64,000 nt of DNA from Bacillota bacterium (GCA_023390175.1 JAEWDK010000020.1:186001-250000); one strand, 5' to 3'; counted from the first letter of the stretch, positions 52,028 through 62,077 are shown. The notes: a model not told the origin generated them from the letters alone. Program-made: numbers and translations.

Positions 52028-53389
52028 TTATTTCATCAGTTTTTTAAGAAGTGAAATCCGCTCCCCGTACGGCGCGTAACGGAACCGCACATCAAGCCGG
52101 TTGGACTTTTTCAGCACGGACTTTTGGTGGGAAAATGTATAGAATCCCATTTTGCCGTGGTAGCCGCCCATTCCGCTTTCCCCCACGCCGCCAAAGTGCA
52201 TGTGCGGGTTGCTCAGATGAACCACGGTGTCATTTACACAGCCGCCGCCAAAGGGAACTTCGTTCATTACCCGCAGCTCCCGCTGTGCGTCGGTGGTAAA
52301 AAGATAAAGGGCAAGCGGCTTTGGCCGGGATTTGACATAATCCAGCGTTTCCGTAAAAGATTGAAACGGCAGGACGGGCAGAATCGGCCCAAAAATTTCT
52401 TCCTGCATCACAGGGCTTTCCGGAGTCACTTCCGTAAGAACAGTCGGTTCGATTTTACGCCCGGCTGCATCCGCATTGCCGCCAAGTACGGCTATGCCGC
52501 TTGAAAGCAGACCGAGCAGACGGTTGAAGTGCTTTTCATTGATAATTTTGCAGTATTCCGCGTTATGTAAAGGATTTTCCCCATAAAACGCCCTAACGGA
52601 CGCGATATACTCTTTTATAAATTGTTCTTTTACGCTTTCGTGCACGAAAGCGTAATCCGGTGCAACACAGGTTTGCCCCGCGTTAATCAGCTTTCCCCAC
52701 GCAATGCGGCGGGCAGCAAGCGGAATATCGGCTGTTTCATCCACAATGCAGGGACTTTTCCCACCCAATTCAAGCGTGACGGGCGTAAGGCTTTTTGCCG
52801 CGGCTTCCATCACAATCCGGCCGACATGCGGGCTTCCGGTGAAAAAGATGTGGTCGAATTTCAATTCGAGAAGCGCGGTATTTACCTGACTTCCGCCCTG
52901 AAAAACGGAAATGTATTCCTCGTCAAAATATTGATTCAGCATTTTTTCGATTACGCCGGAGGTTGCCGGGGAATACCGCGAGGGCTTGACCACCGCGCAG
53001 TCGCCCGCGGAAATTGCCGCAATCAGCGGCGCAACCGTGAGCTGGAGCGGGTAGTTCCATGGCGACATAATCAGCACCAAGCCAAGCGGTTCGGTATAAA
53101 CCATGCTTTTTGCCGGGAAATGCACCATCGGGGTGGGTACCCTTTTCGGCTTCGCCCATGATTTTATATGTTTTAACGTAAAATTGATTTCCTCGTACAG
53201 AATCCCAAGCTCGGCTTCGTAACCTTCGAATTCCGGCTTGCCCAAATCCTCCTGAAGCGCCGACAAAAGCTGCGGCTCAAACTCCTTTAGAGCCTGTTTT
53301 AAGCGATTCAGCTGATTGATTCGAAATGCAAGCGGAAGGGTGGCTCCCGTATTAAAATAGCTGCGCTGTTTTTCAATCATTTCTTTCAT
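52028..53389 (-). CDS. Aldehyde dehydrogenase (ALDH3-like)
   Basis: A 453-residue enzyme that oxidises aldehydes with NAD(P). The general-base Glu is in LELGGKSPC and the nucleophile Cys in NAGQTCVAPDY. SPWNYPLQLTVAPLI and EIFGPILPVLPF are other family blocks, and the short C-terminus fits class 3. The substrate is probably a medium- or long-chain aldehyde. GGAAGG precedes the ATG. It may share a transcript with the sirtuin. Confidence 0.94.
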   Translation of the reverse strand: MKEMIEKQRSYFNTGATLPLAFRINQLNRLKQALKEFEPQLLSALQEDLGKPEFEGYEAELGILYEEINFTLKHIKSWAKPKRVPTPMVHFPAKSMVYTEPLGLVLIMSPWNYPLQLTVAPLIAAISAGDCAVVKPSRYSPATSGVIEKMLNQYFDEEYISVFQGGSQVNTALLELKFDHIFFTGSPHVGRIVMEAAAKSLTPVTLELGGKSPCIVDETADIPLAARRIAWGKLINAGQTCVAPDYAFVHESVKEQFIKEYIASVRAFYGENPLHNAEYCKIINEKHFNRLLGLLSSGIAVLGGNADAAGRKIEPTVLTEVTPESPVMQEEIFGPILPVLPFQSFTETLDYVKSRPKPLALYLFTTDAQRELRVMNEVPFGGGCVNDTVVHLSNPHMHFGGVGESGMGGYHGKMGFYTFSHQKSVLKKSNRLDVRFRYAPYGERISLLKKLMK

Positions 53390-53591
53390 AACGGCCTTCC
53401 TTTCTGAACACTTCTATCTTAGCGCGGATTACGGTAATTTTGCAAGGGAATTTTAAAATTAATTCCTTTCAGGTGCCTGTATGCGTTTCTATACCGGAAT
53501 CGACAATCCTTCTTCCGCAAAAGATTCTTTCGGCGCAGCAGAAAGCGGATTTGGGAGTTTCAGGCAACCCGGTGATTTCAATATTTATTAA

Positions 53592-53620
53592 TTGCAATAT
53601 ACCTTTTATTAGATTATAAT
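53592..53620 (+). promoter_or_regulatory. Promoter of the MoxR operon
   Basis: TTGCAA (53592-53597) and a perfect TATAAT (53615-53620) are 17 bases apart, 35 bases before the chosen ATG at 53656. Confidence 0.75.
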
Positions 53621-53655
53621 TATTTTAATACTTTTACAGAATGGTGGTTTCAATC

Positions 53656-54594
53656 ATGCAGCAAAAGGCTTTGGAAATCATAAACGAGGTTAAAAAGGCC
53701 GTTGTGGGCAAGGATCTGATTATCAGCAAGGTGCTGATGGTTATTCTGGCCCAGGGGCATATTTTGCTTGAGGATATTCCGGGTGTCGGCAAAACTACTC
53801 TTGCGCTCGCGTTTTCCAAAGCAATATCGCTTGACTATAAACGCCTTCAGTTTACTCCCGATGTAATGCCGACCGACGTAACCGGTTTTTCCATTTACAA
53901 CAAATCCACCGGCGCGCTGGAGTACAAGCCCGGCGCGGCGCTGTGCAACCTTTTCCTTGCGGATGAAATCAACCGCACCTCCAGCAAGACGCAGTCCGCG
54001 CTGCTGGAGGTGATGGAGGAAGGCAGCATTACCGTTGACGGCACCACGCACCCGACCCCAAAGCCGTATGTTGTGATTGCAACGCAAAACCCTGTCGGTT
54101 CCGCCGGAACCCAGCTGCTGCCGGAGTCACAGATGGACCGTTTTACGGTGCGCCTTACCATGGGCTACCCGGAGCTGCGCGATGAGGTTGAAATTTTAAA
54201 GCGCAAACAGGGCATTGACCCGCTGCAAACCGTACACAAGGTTGTGGATGCGCATGAAATTATTATGATGCAGAACGAAGTGGACTCGATATTCATAGCG
54301 GACGATGTTTACAGTTATATTGCGCGCCTGATCGGCGCAACGCGTGAAAGCAGCATGCTCCGGCTGGGGGCAAGCCCCCGCGGCTCCATTGCGCTTGCAA
54401 AAATGGCGCAGGCGGCGGCGTACCTTTCCGGCAGGGATTACGTGGTGCCAAAGGACGTGCAGTTTGTTTTTGCGGATGTAATTGAGCACCGGATTTTACT
54501 GAACGCGCAGGCAAAAATCAGCAATATGACCACGGGTACCGTTTTGGAGGCAATTCTGAAGGATGTGCCCGCTCCCTCCGTCACCAAACGATAG
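53656..54594 (+). CDS. MoxR family AAA+ ATPase
   Basis: A 312-residue AAA+ ATPase with Walker A GVGKTTLA, Walker B FLADEINRT and sensor 1 ATQNPVG. MoxR proteins act as chaperones that mature or insert metal into partner proteins, here probably those of the DUF58 and transglutaminase genes that follow at 10-13 base spacing. The frame opens at 53641, but GGTGG lies eight bases before ATG 53656, so that start is preferred. Confidence 0.93.
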   Translation: MQQKALEIINEVKKAVVGKDLIISKVLMVILAQGHILLEDIPGVGKTTLALAFSKAISLDYKRLQFTPDVMPTDVTGFSIYNKSTGALEYKPGAALCNLFLADEINRTSSKTQSALLEVMEEGSITVDGTTHPTPKPYVVIATQNPVGSAGTQLLPESQMDRFTVRLTMGYPELRDEVEILKRKQGIDPLQTVHKVVDAHEIIMMQNEVDSIFIADDVYSYIARLIGATRESSMLRLGASPRGSIALAKMAQAAAYLSGRDYVVPKDVQFVFADVIEHRILLNAQAKISNMTTGTVLEAILKDVPAPSVTKR

Positions 54595-54603
54595 AGGTGT
54601 GCG

Positions 54604-55791
54604 ATGCTGAGATACCGTATCTTCTATATCATAACGCTGACGGCGGCCGTTTTATTTTTTCTGTTTTACGCCGGGTACCTGTCGTTTTTTATTCTGGCAA
54701 TCACTGTTATTCTGCCGATTGTTTCATGGGCTCTGACCGTTTTTGCCGTGCGGAAAACCAGCATCCGGTTTGAACTGAAAAACCCTTATGCCAATAAAAA
54801 TGAGGAAATTGTTTTTCATATCATATTAAAAAACAAATCCGTTTTCCCGGTTGCGCGCGTGGGAATGAAGCTCAGCTGTGAAAACTCCCTTTGCGGGGAA
54901 AAGCGGAGCGAAACGCTTTTCCTGCCTGTCGGTTCCGGCCCGGAGCAGGTTACGGAATACCGCATGAAATCACAGTACTGCGGAAAAGTCACGCTGGAAT
55001 TGACCGGGGTAAAATATTATGATTTTTTTGGTATCTTTTCAATTGCACAAAAGCCACAGCTGCACGCGGAAGCTTTTGTGGCGCCCAAGCTGCATTTTCT
55101 TGACACATGGATTGATACGGCGGCGGATTCCGGCACGGAAAGCAGCACGTACTCAAAAATAAAGCCGGGCGACGACCCGTCCGAAATTTTCGATATCCGC
55201 CCGTTCCGCAGCGGTGACCGGCTGCGCAGCATTCATTGGAAGCTCAGCTCAAAGCTGGACGAGCTGATGGTAAAGGAGTTTAGCCTGCCTACGGACAGTT
55301 CCGTCCTTTTACTGGTTGAGCTGATGGCACCGGACATGGCATCGCTTGACACCGTGGTGGAGCTGACGGCCTCCCTTTCCCGTTTTCTGCTTGATAACGA
55401 AATCAACCACAATGTGGAATGGTACGGTGCGCAGCACGAACTGTTCCATGAAAATGTGGTTGAAAACGAGGAAGACCTTGCCGTTCTGCTCAATGCCATG
55501 CTTGCCGCGCAGCGGTACCGCGACGAGTCTTACGCGCTTGATTGCCGCAGCCAATTGAGCGGCACGGTGCGGGAATACCCCCATGTGATTTACATTACGG
55601 GCCGGCTTACAGACGCACTGACCGCTTTTTGCGGCGCCCGGACCGACGCCGAAAAAACGACGGTGCTGTATTGCGGGGAAATGGATGAAAGCCAGCAAGC
55701 GGTTGCTTCCGCCCTGAGTGCTTTGAAAATTGAAGTGATAAAAATAACGCCCGGAAAAATACAGGAGAGCCTGTCCGGGCTTACGATTTAA
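54604..55791 (+). CDS. DUF58 domain membrane protein
   Basis: A 395-residue protein with two N-terminal helices (about 8-50), a beta-rich middle and the DUF58 signature FDIRPFRSGDRLRSIHWKLS near residue 200. The C-terminal part resembles a vWA-like fold. It is the standard partner of MoxR and a membrane transglutaminase. AGAGGTG lies before the ATG. Confidence 0.92.
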   Translation: MLRYRIFYIITLTAAVLFFLFYAGYLSFFILAITVILPIVSWALTVFAVRKTSIRFELKNPYANKNEEIVFHIILKNKSVFPVARVGMKLSCENSLCGEKRSETLFLPVGSGPEQVTEYRMKSQYCGKVTLELTGVKYYDFFGIFSIAQKPQLHAEAFVAPKLHFLDTWIDTAADSGTESSTYSKIKPGDDPSEIFDIRPFRSGDRLRSIHWKLSSKLDELMVKEFSLPTDSSVLLLVELMAPDMASLDTVVELTASLSRFLLDNEINHNVEWYGAQHELFHENVVENEEDLAVLLNAMLAAQRYRDESYALDCRSQLSGTVREYPHVIYITGRLTDALTAFCGARTDAEKTTVLYCGEMDESQQAVASALSALKIEVIKITPGKIQESLSGLTI

Positions 55792-55803
55792 CAGGAGTAA
55801 CAA

Positions 55804-58377
55804 ATGCGGAAAAAAGAACTCAGCTCCTCCGGCATTGAACTGGAACCGCCGCGCCTGATTGGTCAAAAGACCTTTTCCGCGGCGGGCTTTGCACTCAGCA
55901 CGATTCTGGTTGCGCTGGGTGTGCTCGGTGTTGCCTGGTGCTTTATTTCATCGTTTGCTTTGACCGTTCTGCCTCTTACGGTGGCGCTCTACTCCCTGCT
56001 GTTTGCTGTAATTTTATCCGCGGCCCATCATTTAGGCCGGGCCCGTTACTTTGTACTGCTTGCCCTTATCCTGTTTTACGGCGCAGCGGGGTACTACCTG
56101 CACGCGGAATTGGCGCAGGGGTTCCTGATTACCACAAATCAAATCATGAGGACTTACGCCCGTCATTCGGATTTTATACTCCCGATTTACGATGTTTCGG
56201 CAAAGCCGGTGAATTTTCCGCTGCTGTGCACCATATTTGTCCTGTTCGCGGCGGTTTTCCTCACCTTTTTCCTGTGCTGGGCAATCATTCGGCGGCAAAG
56301 CTTTGCCCTTGCCTTTCTCGTAACGTTTCCCTTTCCGCTTGCGGCATTGATTTTCAATATTATGCCAGACTTTTACGCAATTTTAATGCTGATCATCTGC
56401 TGGGCGCTGCTGCTTTTTATGCGGCTTGCGGGCGGTAAAAATCAGGAATTTGTAAAGGTTCGCGGAAAGTTCCACGCAAAAATCCCGGCAGCCGCGGCAA
56501 AATCCGGGCTGAGGCTGCTGCCCGTGGTAATCCTGTGTTTTGCGCTGATTCTCACCTTATTCCCCCAGCAATCATACCAATACCCCGCACAGGCGCAAAC
56601 GCTGCGGAACAAGCTGGTTGAAACGGTCAACGACTATTCGCTAATTGGCAGCGGCGGCGCGCTTGCCGGAAGCTCAAACCATGTGAATCTGAACACCGCG
56701 GATTCGGTTCGCTTTACCGGAAAGACCATGCTGCAGGTGCAGGCAACCGAGAATAATCCAATGTACCTGAAGGGCTTTACCGGCAGCACTTACACCGGAG
56801 CAAGCTGGGAAAAGCTGCCGGACTCCGACTATGAGGTGATCAACCCCAAGCTGAACGGTATGAACGTGCAGAACATGTTCAGCCTTTTTGTGGATTTGGT
56901 AAAGCAAGACCAAAATTTGAACGTGGACACTTTCGGCATTCATGTAAAAAATTTGGGAGCCAATAAAGCCTGTATTTATGCGCCTTACAATTTGTCAACC
57001 ACTCCGCAGTCCATTACGGGCGTAAAGTTCATTAATGACGAAAGCATCCGTTCCAGCTGGCTTTTCGGTACGGGCGAATACACCCTATACTCGTACAACC
57101 TGCTTGACAAGGAAATTGCTTCCAACCCCGCAGGTCTCTTTATAGCCTTAGCCGGAGGCAACCCCCCGCTGCCCGGCTCTATGTCACAGCGGGAATTCAG
57201 CGAACTGATGCAGTCTTATTTAAGCAAAAACTATCTCGCCAATAATCTCAATTCTTCTAATATAAAAAGCTTTTATACTTCCTCTGTACCGGATGCACTG
57301 ATGAACACGTTGGCAAGCGACAGAAAAAACTTTATTCAGTCCGAACAGGATTACCGCCTGTTTCTGTATGACAAATACACCCAGCTCCCGCAGGACCTGA
57401 AAGAAAAAGTGCAGGGTCTGCTCAAAGAAAAAGGGTTGATGACTGCCGGTACAACGCGGCGATTCTCCCCCCTTTCGTCCATCAAACCGTATGATTCGGT
57501 GAACGAGATGGTAAGCGCAGTGAAGCGTTATTTGCAAACGACCTGCACCTATACGCTCACACCGGGAAGGGTGCCTGACGGCCAGGACTTTACTTATTAT
57601 TTCCTGACTGAAAATCACAAAGGCTACTGCGTTCATTTCGCCACCGCCGCGGCGGCCATGCTGCGCGCCATGGGCGTGCCGGCTCGTTACGCAGAGGGTT
57701 ACATTGTTACCGATGACGATTACAAAAGCGCTGTCGGCGGCTGGGCAAATGTGAAAGACAGCCACGCGCACGCATGGGTGGAAATTTACTATCCCGGTTT
57801 GGGCTGGCAGCCGGTGGATGTAACGCCCGGGTTTAATGTGGCCGAAAACCAAATGCAGGACAACCTGAAGCAGAGCGAATCCCCGGCTTCAAGCGCGCCG
57901 CCGCAGAGCAAGGCGGAAAGCAGCCCTTCCAGCACTGTGGGAAGCAAAACGGAAAGCAAAGCGCCAAGCGCAGTTTCCAGTCCGAAAACGAAGCCCCCAA
58001 CCAAGCGGTCGGACGATGTGAAGGCCGCGATGATTCCGATTCTTCTCACAATAGCCGCCATTGGCTTTATTTTTGCCGCAGCGGCCTTAAAACGCAAGAT
58101 TGTAATTCATCACCGTGAAAAGTTATTTTCACAGAAAGACACGAACAAAGCCGCACTCGTGATGTACGAGTATATTGTGAAGCTGACACGCTTCGGCGGG
58201 GAAATCAGCGAAAAGGCGACGGACATTGCCCTGAAGGCGCGGTTCAGCCAGCACACCGTCAGCGTAGAGGAGCTGAATGCGATGCGTGGCTTTGCCGAGC
58301 TGCTTGCCCGGCGCAATTTGTTCAACGCGACAACTGCCCAGGAAATTCTGATGAAATATATTTATAACCTGTTATAA
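55804..58377 (+). CDS. Transglutaminase-domain membrane protein
   Basis: An 857-residue protein. Five to six helices fill residues 25-260, then an external region with the transglutaminase core: Cys in NHKGYCVHFATAAAAMLRAM, His in SHAHAWVEI and Asp in WQPVDVTPG. A Ser/Lys/Pro-rich linker follows, then a last helix and a DUF4129-like cytosolic tail. It may cross-link or cleave proteins at the cell surface. With MoxR and DUF58 it forms the widespread three-gene operon. CAGGAG precedes the ATG. Confidence 0.92.
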   Translation: MRKKELSSSGIELEPPRLIGQKTFSAAGFALSTILVALGVLGVAWCFISSFALTVLPLTVALYSLLFAVILSAAHHLGRARYFVLLALILFYGAAGYYLHAELAQGFLITTNQIMRTYARHSDFILPIYDVSAKPVNFPLLCTIFVLFAAVFLTFFLCWAIIRRQSFALAFLVTFPFPLAALIFNIMPDFYAILMLIICWALLLFMRLAGGKNQEFVKVRGKFHAKIPAAAAKSGLRLLPVVILCFALILTLFPQQSYQYPAQAQTLRNKLVETVNDYSLIGSGGALAGSSNHVNLNTADSVRFTGKTMLQVQATENNPMYLKGFTGSTYTGASWEKLPDSDYEVINPKLNGMNVQNMFSLFVDLVKQDQNLNVDTFGIHVKNLGANKACIYAPYNLSTTPQSITGVKFINDESIRSSWLFGTGEYTLYSYNLLDKEIASNPAGLFIALAGGNPPLPGSMSQREFSELMQSYLSKNYLANNLNSSNIKSFYTSSVPDALMNTLASDRKNFIQSEQDYRLFLYDKYTQLPQDLKEKVQGLLKEKGLMTAGTTRRFSPLSSIKPYDSVNEMVSAVKRYLQTTCTYTLTPGRVPDGQDFTYYFLTENHKGYCVHFATAAAAMLRAMGVPARYAEGYIVTDDDYKSAVGGWANVKDSHAHAWVEIYYPGLGWQPVDVTPGFNVAENQMQDNLKQSESPASSAPPQSKAESSPSSTVGSKTESKAPSAVSSPKTKPPTKRSDDVKAAMIPILLTIAAIGFIFAAAALKRKIVIHHREKLFSQKDTNKAALVMYEYIVKLTRFGGEISEKATDIALKARFSQHTVSVEELNAMRGFAELLARRNLFNATTAQEILMKYIYNLL

Positions 58378-58425
58378 GCAGAAATGATGTGCGCTTTCCG
58401 GCAGACACCGGAGCAAAGTAAAAGC

Positions 58426-58459
58426 AAGAACACCGCCGGGTAAACCCGGCGGTGTTCTT
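58426..58459. terminator. Hairpin between transglutaminase and htpG
   Basis: AAGAACACCGCCGGG pairs perfectly with CCCGGCGGTGTTCTT around TAAA. Both tails are only moderately T-rich, but the place between convergent ends supports a shared terminator. Confidence 0.8.
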
Positions 58460-58481
58460 ATTATAACGCTTTTTTAATCGC

Positions 58482-60365
58482 TTACTTTGTCATCAGGTCG
58501 CAGATTTGGTTGGAAAACGCAAGAGGATCATCAATTGTAACGCCCTCAATCAACAGCGCCTGTGTATAAAGCAGAGATGTAAACTGTTTCAGCGTTTCCT
58601 TGTCACTCTGATACAGGTCGTTCAGTTTTTGAAAAATCGGGTGGTTTGCGTTAATTTCCAATACCCGTTCGGCAGTCACCTTTTCCTCATTCGGCATTGC
58701 GTTGAGCACCTTTTCCATTTCAATGGAAATCGCGCCGTCCGTGGAAAGGCACACCGGGTGGGTTTTCAATTTTTGTGACAGGATTACCTGCTTTACTTTG
58801 CCGTCAAGCGCGTCCTTCATAAAGTTGAGCATGTCCTTGTTTTCCTCAACCTTTTTTGCGGCTTCCTTCTTTTCTTCTTCGGTTTCCAAACCAAGGTCGT
58901 CGGCGGAAACGGACTTAAATTCCTTTTCCTCATACTTCATCAGCATGCGCATTGCAAATTCATCCACACCGTCGGTCAAATAAAGAATTTCGTAACCCTT
59001 GTCCTTCAGCGCCTCGGTCTGGGGAAGCTGTTCAATTCTTGCAATGGTGTCCCCGCAGGCGTAATAGATGAACTTTTGCTCCTCTTTCATGCGCGAAACG
59101 TATTCCTTGAGCGTAACCAGCTTCTTTTCGGCGGAGGAATAGAACATTAATAAATCCTGCAGCACATCCTTGTGCATGCCGTAGTCCTGATAAATGCCGT
59201 ATTTCAGCTGCAAACCAAAGTTCTTGAAGAACTCCTCGTATTTTTCACGCTCATTTGCAAGCATGCTTTCCAGTTCGGATTTGATTTTCTTTTCCAGACG
59301 GGTGGCAATAATTTTCAATTGGCGGTCATGCTGAAGCATTTCGCGGGAAATATTCAGCGACAAATCCTGTGAATCCACAAGGCCGCGGACAAAGCTGAAA
59401 TAGTCCGGCAGCAGGTCCGCACACTTGTCCATAATCATAACGCCGTTGGAATAAAGCTGCAAACCCTTTTCATAGTCACGGGTATAAAAGTTAAACGGCG
59501 CTTTGGCAGGAATAAACAGCAGCGCATTGTAGGTTGCGGTACCCTCCGTGCTGGAATGAATCACCTTGGCCGGATCGGTGTAATCCATGAATTTGTCTTT
59601 ATAGAACTGATTGTATTCTTCCTCGGTAATCTCATTCTTATTTTTACGCCAAATCGGAACCATGCTGTTCAGCGTTTCATTTTCGGTATAGCTTTCGTAT
59701 TCGTCCTTGCTGCCCTCTTTTAAACGGCTCTTTTCAATATCCATTTTAATCGGATAGCGAATGTAATCGGAATATTTTTTTACAATACGCTGAAGCGTAT
59801 AGGTTTCAAGATATTCGTCATAATTGTTCTCTTCCGTATTCTGCTTGATTGTAAGAATTACAACAGTGCCATGGTCTTCCTTTTCGCAGGGTTCCACCGT
59901 GTAGCCCGCAGTGCCCTCGCTGTCCCAGCGATACGCCTCGCTGCTGCCAAACGCTTTACTGATTACGGTAACGTGCCCGCTCACCATGAACGCGGAATAA
60001 AAACCCACGCCGAACTGGCCGATAATCTCGATATCCTCTTTTTGCTCGTTGTCTTTCTTAAAGTTAAAAGATCCGCTTTTTGCAATGGTGCCCAGATTAT
60101 TTTCCAGTTCTTCCTTTGTCATGCCACAGCCGTTATCCGTGATGGTCAGGGTGCGATTCTCTTTGTCCGGCTGAATTGTGATGCAGAAATCATCCCGGTT
60201 CAGGCCGGTGTCGCCGTCGCTGAGCGCCTTATAATAAAGCTTGTCAATCGCGTCGCTTGCATTGGAGACCAGTTCACGAAGGAAAATTTCACGATGTGTG
60301 TAAATCGAATTAATCATTAAATCCAGCAGACGTTTGGATTCTGCTTTAAACTGTTTTACTGCCAT
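58482..60365 (-). CDS. htpG: Chaperone HtpG (Hsp90)
   Basis: A 627-residue Hsp90. The N-terminal ATP site shows ELVSNASDAIDK, DNGCGM and GQFGVGFYSAF; the middle domain has the family block SLNISREMLQ. It refolds clients under stress. The promoter carries a CIRCE element directly downstream, so HrcA repression is expected. AGAGGTAG lies before the ATG. Transcribed alone. Confidence 0.97.
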   Translation of the reverse strand: MAVKQFKAESKRLLDLMINSIYTHREIFLRELVSNASDAIDKLYYKALSDGDTGLNRDDFCITIQPDKENRTLTITDNGCGMTKEELENNLGTIAKSGSFNFKKDNEQKEDIEIIGQFGVGFYSAFMVSGHVTVISKAFGSSEAYRWDSEGTAGYTVEPCEKEDHGTVVILTIKQNTEENNYDEYLETYTLQRIVKKYSDYIRYPIKMDIEKSRLKEGSKDEYESYTENETLNSMVPIWRKNKNEITEEEYNQFYKDKFMDYTDPAKVIHSSTEGTATYNALLFIPAKAPFNFYTRDYEKGLQLYSNGVMIMDKCADLLPDYFSFVRGLVDSQDLSLNISREMLQHDRQLKIIATRLEKKIKSELESMLANEREKYEEFFKNFGLQLKYGIYQDYGMHKDVLQDLLMFYSSAEKKLVTLKEYVSRMKEEQKFIYYACGDTIARIEQLPQTEALKDKGYEILYLTDGVDEFAMRMLMKYEEKEFKSVSADDLGLETEEEKKEAAKKVEENKDMLNFMKDALDGKVKQVILSQKLKTHPVCLSTDGAISIEMEKVLNAMPNEEKVTAERVLEINANHPIFQKLNDLYQSDKETLKQFTSLLYTQALLIEGVTIDDPLAFSNQICDLMTK

Positions 60366-60389
60366 ATTCTCTACCTCTGTCCATAAGTT

Positions 60390-60416
60390 TTAGCACTCTT
60401 CTGTTTTAAGTGCTAA
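60390..60416. promoter_or_regulatory. CIRCE element (HrcA operator)
   Basis: On the minus strand TTAGCACTT, nine bases, GAGTGCTAA: one base from the canonical CIRCE. It lies between the promoter and the htpG start, the standard place for HrcA repression. HrcA itself is not in the window. Confidence 0.95.
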
Positions 60417-60420
60417 AATC

Positions 60421-60449
60421 ATTTTAATACAATCTTAAGGAAATTTCAA
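60421..60449 (-). promoter_or_regulatory. Promoter of htpG
   Basis: TTGAAA (60444-60449) and TAAAAT (60421-60426) are 17 bases apart on the minus strand, immediately before the CIRCE element. Confidence 0.75.
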
Positions 60450-60483
60450 GTAGCTGAATTGTTAATTTTCTATTGCGAAACAG

Positions 60484-60512
60484 AAAAGCGCAGAGGGAAT
60501 GTCCCTCGGCGC
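60484..60512 (-). terminator. Terminator after the HAAS-domain gene
   Basis: GCGC-AGGGA pairs with TCCCT-GCGC (60488-60512) and TTTTCTG follows on the minus strand. It lies 88 bases past the stop. Confidence 0.65.
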
Positions 60513-60599
60513 AATCAGGCTGAATCAATCCTTTCCGGTTTGCCCTGTGGCTCAATCAGAAAGAAGTATTATTTCCGATAAAAGTTTATGCTCCGCAGC

Positions 60600-61628
60600 T
60601 TAGCTTAATGAAGCTGCCACCTGCGGCCGGTCCGCTTTAAATCCCTTGAAGAAGCTTACCGCAGAATCGAGGATACTTGCAAAAACAACGATTGCAATAA
60701 ATATGCGGCCGATGTTATTCCAAATAGGATAAATGTCAAAATCATTCGGCAGTACATTGCCCAGTAATTGCGGCAAATTCGGGTTCCAAACAGCCCCGCT
60801 TGAGAAAATCGCCACGGTAAGGCAAACCGTGAGCAGGTTGGTTGCCAGGACAATCACAGCAAGCTGAATGGAATACCTGCCGAACAGCAGCTTGAAAATT
60901 TCCCGCACCGCGCCGGTTACGAAGCAAAGATTAAACAGCGGCAGCATTGTTTTCAGCACCTGCAAGTCAAAAATCGGCACAGCGGAAAATCCGTTTGCTG
61001 TGCTGTACACGCTCATAAGCTGGGGCGCACCGTTAAACAGAATCATAACCAAAATTGTAAAAACAAGCCCGACAATCGGTTCACTTTTGGGAATCATCGC
61101 ATGCTCCGACGGAATCTCCGGTAAATCATCAGGGTTCCATCCTTTTTGCCTGACAGTTTCCCCCGGCGTTTTCTCTTCATGGTATTCGATAATGGCAAAA
61201 ATAATCGTGACCCAGGTAAAGCCCTGAAACAACGAGGAAAAGACAGACACAAAATAGTTTGTAAAAACAGACACGTAGTTCGTACTTGCTGTTATTGCCG
61301 TAGTTAACATTTCGGCAACAGTAATTCCAAATAAAACACACGGCAAAACAATTTTCAGTACCAGGGTGTACTGTTCGAAATAAGCGGGTCCAATCAGATA
61401 CCGCTTTTTCTCACGGTACTGATCCGCAAGCTTTTTCGGGTCGCCCAGCTTGGTCAGTACAGCGCGCAGGTCCTGTTCCGAAGCGGTTTCCCCACCCCGT
61501 TCTTCAAGCATATCATCAATCAGGCTGTTGAGTTCACGGCTGATATCTTCCTTTTGATGCTGCGGCAGCCGCCGTGTCACATCATAAATATAGCGCTCTG
61601 CCATTGCTTCCCGATTCCCGTTTTTCAT
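60600..61628 (-). CDS. HAAS-domain membrane protein, PadR partner
   Basis: A 342-residue protein. Residues 10-75 form a HAAS-like helical domain (RYIYDVTRRLPQHQKEDISR and LTKLGDPKKLADQYREKKRY), followed by about eight membrane helices. HAAS domains often bind the PadR regulator encoded beside them and hold it at the membrane. The ATG overlaps the PadR stop by four bases and has GGGGGAG five bases upstream. Confidence 0.88.
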   Translation of the reverse strand: MKNGNREAMAERYIYDVTRRLPQHQKEDISRELNSLIDDMLEERGGETASEQDLRAVLTKLGDPKKLADQYREKKRYLIGPAYFEQYTLVLKIVLPCVLFGITVAEMLTTAITASTNYVSVFTNYFVSVFSSLFQGFTWVTIIFAIIEYHEEKTPGETVRQKGWNPDDLPEIPSEHAMIPKSEPIVGLVFTILVMILFNGAPQLMSVYSTANGFSAVPIFDLQVLKTMLPLFNLCFVTGAVREIFKLLFGRYSIQLAVIVLATNLLTVCLTVAIFSSGAVWNPNLPQLLGNVLPNDFDIYPIWNNIGRIFIAIVVFASILDSAVSFFKGFKADRPQVAASLS

Positions 61629-61978
61629 GGTTGCTCCCCCTTCTCTTCTTGCATCAAGCTTGACATGCTGTCATTCAGCCGGTTCCACTGCCGGCATAAG
61701 ATTTCATAGACATGCAGACCGAAATCGGTCATCACATAATATTTGCGGGGCTTTGCTCCCGTTGTTTCCCATTCGCTTCTCAAAACTTCCTGCTTTTCCA
61801 GCCGCCGCAGCAGCGGGTACAATGTGCCTGCGTCGATTGGGACGCCCTTTTCTTCCAGCATTTGTATCAGCATATAGCCGTACTTGGGTTGCTTCAGCTG
61901 GCTGAGGGCGAACAAGACAATCGTTCCGCGGCGCAGTTCAAGTGCTAAACTTTCAATTATTTCCTGCATTTCTGCCAT
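61625..61978 (-). CDS. PadR family transcriptional regulator
   Basis: A 117-residue winged-helix repressor: IVLFALSQLKQPKYGYMLIQ, IDAGTLYPLLRRLEKQEVL and RKYYVMTDFG are the PadR blocks, followed by a helical tail for dimerisation. It probably represses its own operon through the TATACTGTATA dyad over its -10 box. AGGAGG lies eight bases before the ATG. It is co-translated with the HAAS membrane protein. Confidence 0.95.
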   Translation of the reverse strand: MAEMQEIIESLALELRRGTIVLFALSQLKQPKYGYMLIQMLEEKGVPIDAGTLYPLLRRLEKQEVLRSEWETTGAKPRKYYVMTDFGLHVYEILCRQWNRLNDSMSSLMQEEKGEQP

Positions 61979-61998
61979 TCTCTTCGCCTCCTGTCGTC

Positions 61999-62028
61999 AT
62001 TATACTGTATATAGCACACTATTGTCAA
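61999..62028 (-). promoter_or_regulatory. PadR operon promoter with overlapping dyad
   Basis: On the minus strand TTGACA (62023-62028) and TATAAT (61999-62004) are perfect boxes 18 bases apart. The dyad TATACTGTATA (62001-62011) covers the -10, a good position for PadR autorepression. Confidence 0.75.
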
Positions 62029-62077
62029 TATTAAAATATAAAATAATTCATATTAATATCAAATTGTTTTCCAATAG

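Noticed and set aside
60520..60540. Fifteen bases identical to one end of the MITE-like element (GCTGAATCAATCCTT)
   Set aside because: No matching second end or foldback nearby; could be chance or a remnant, so not called as an element.
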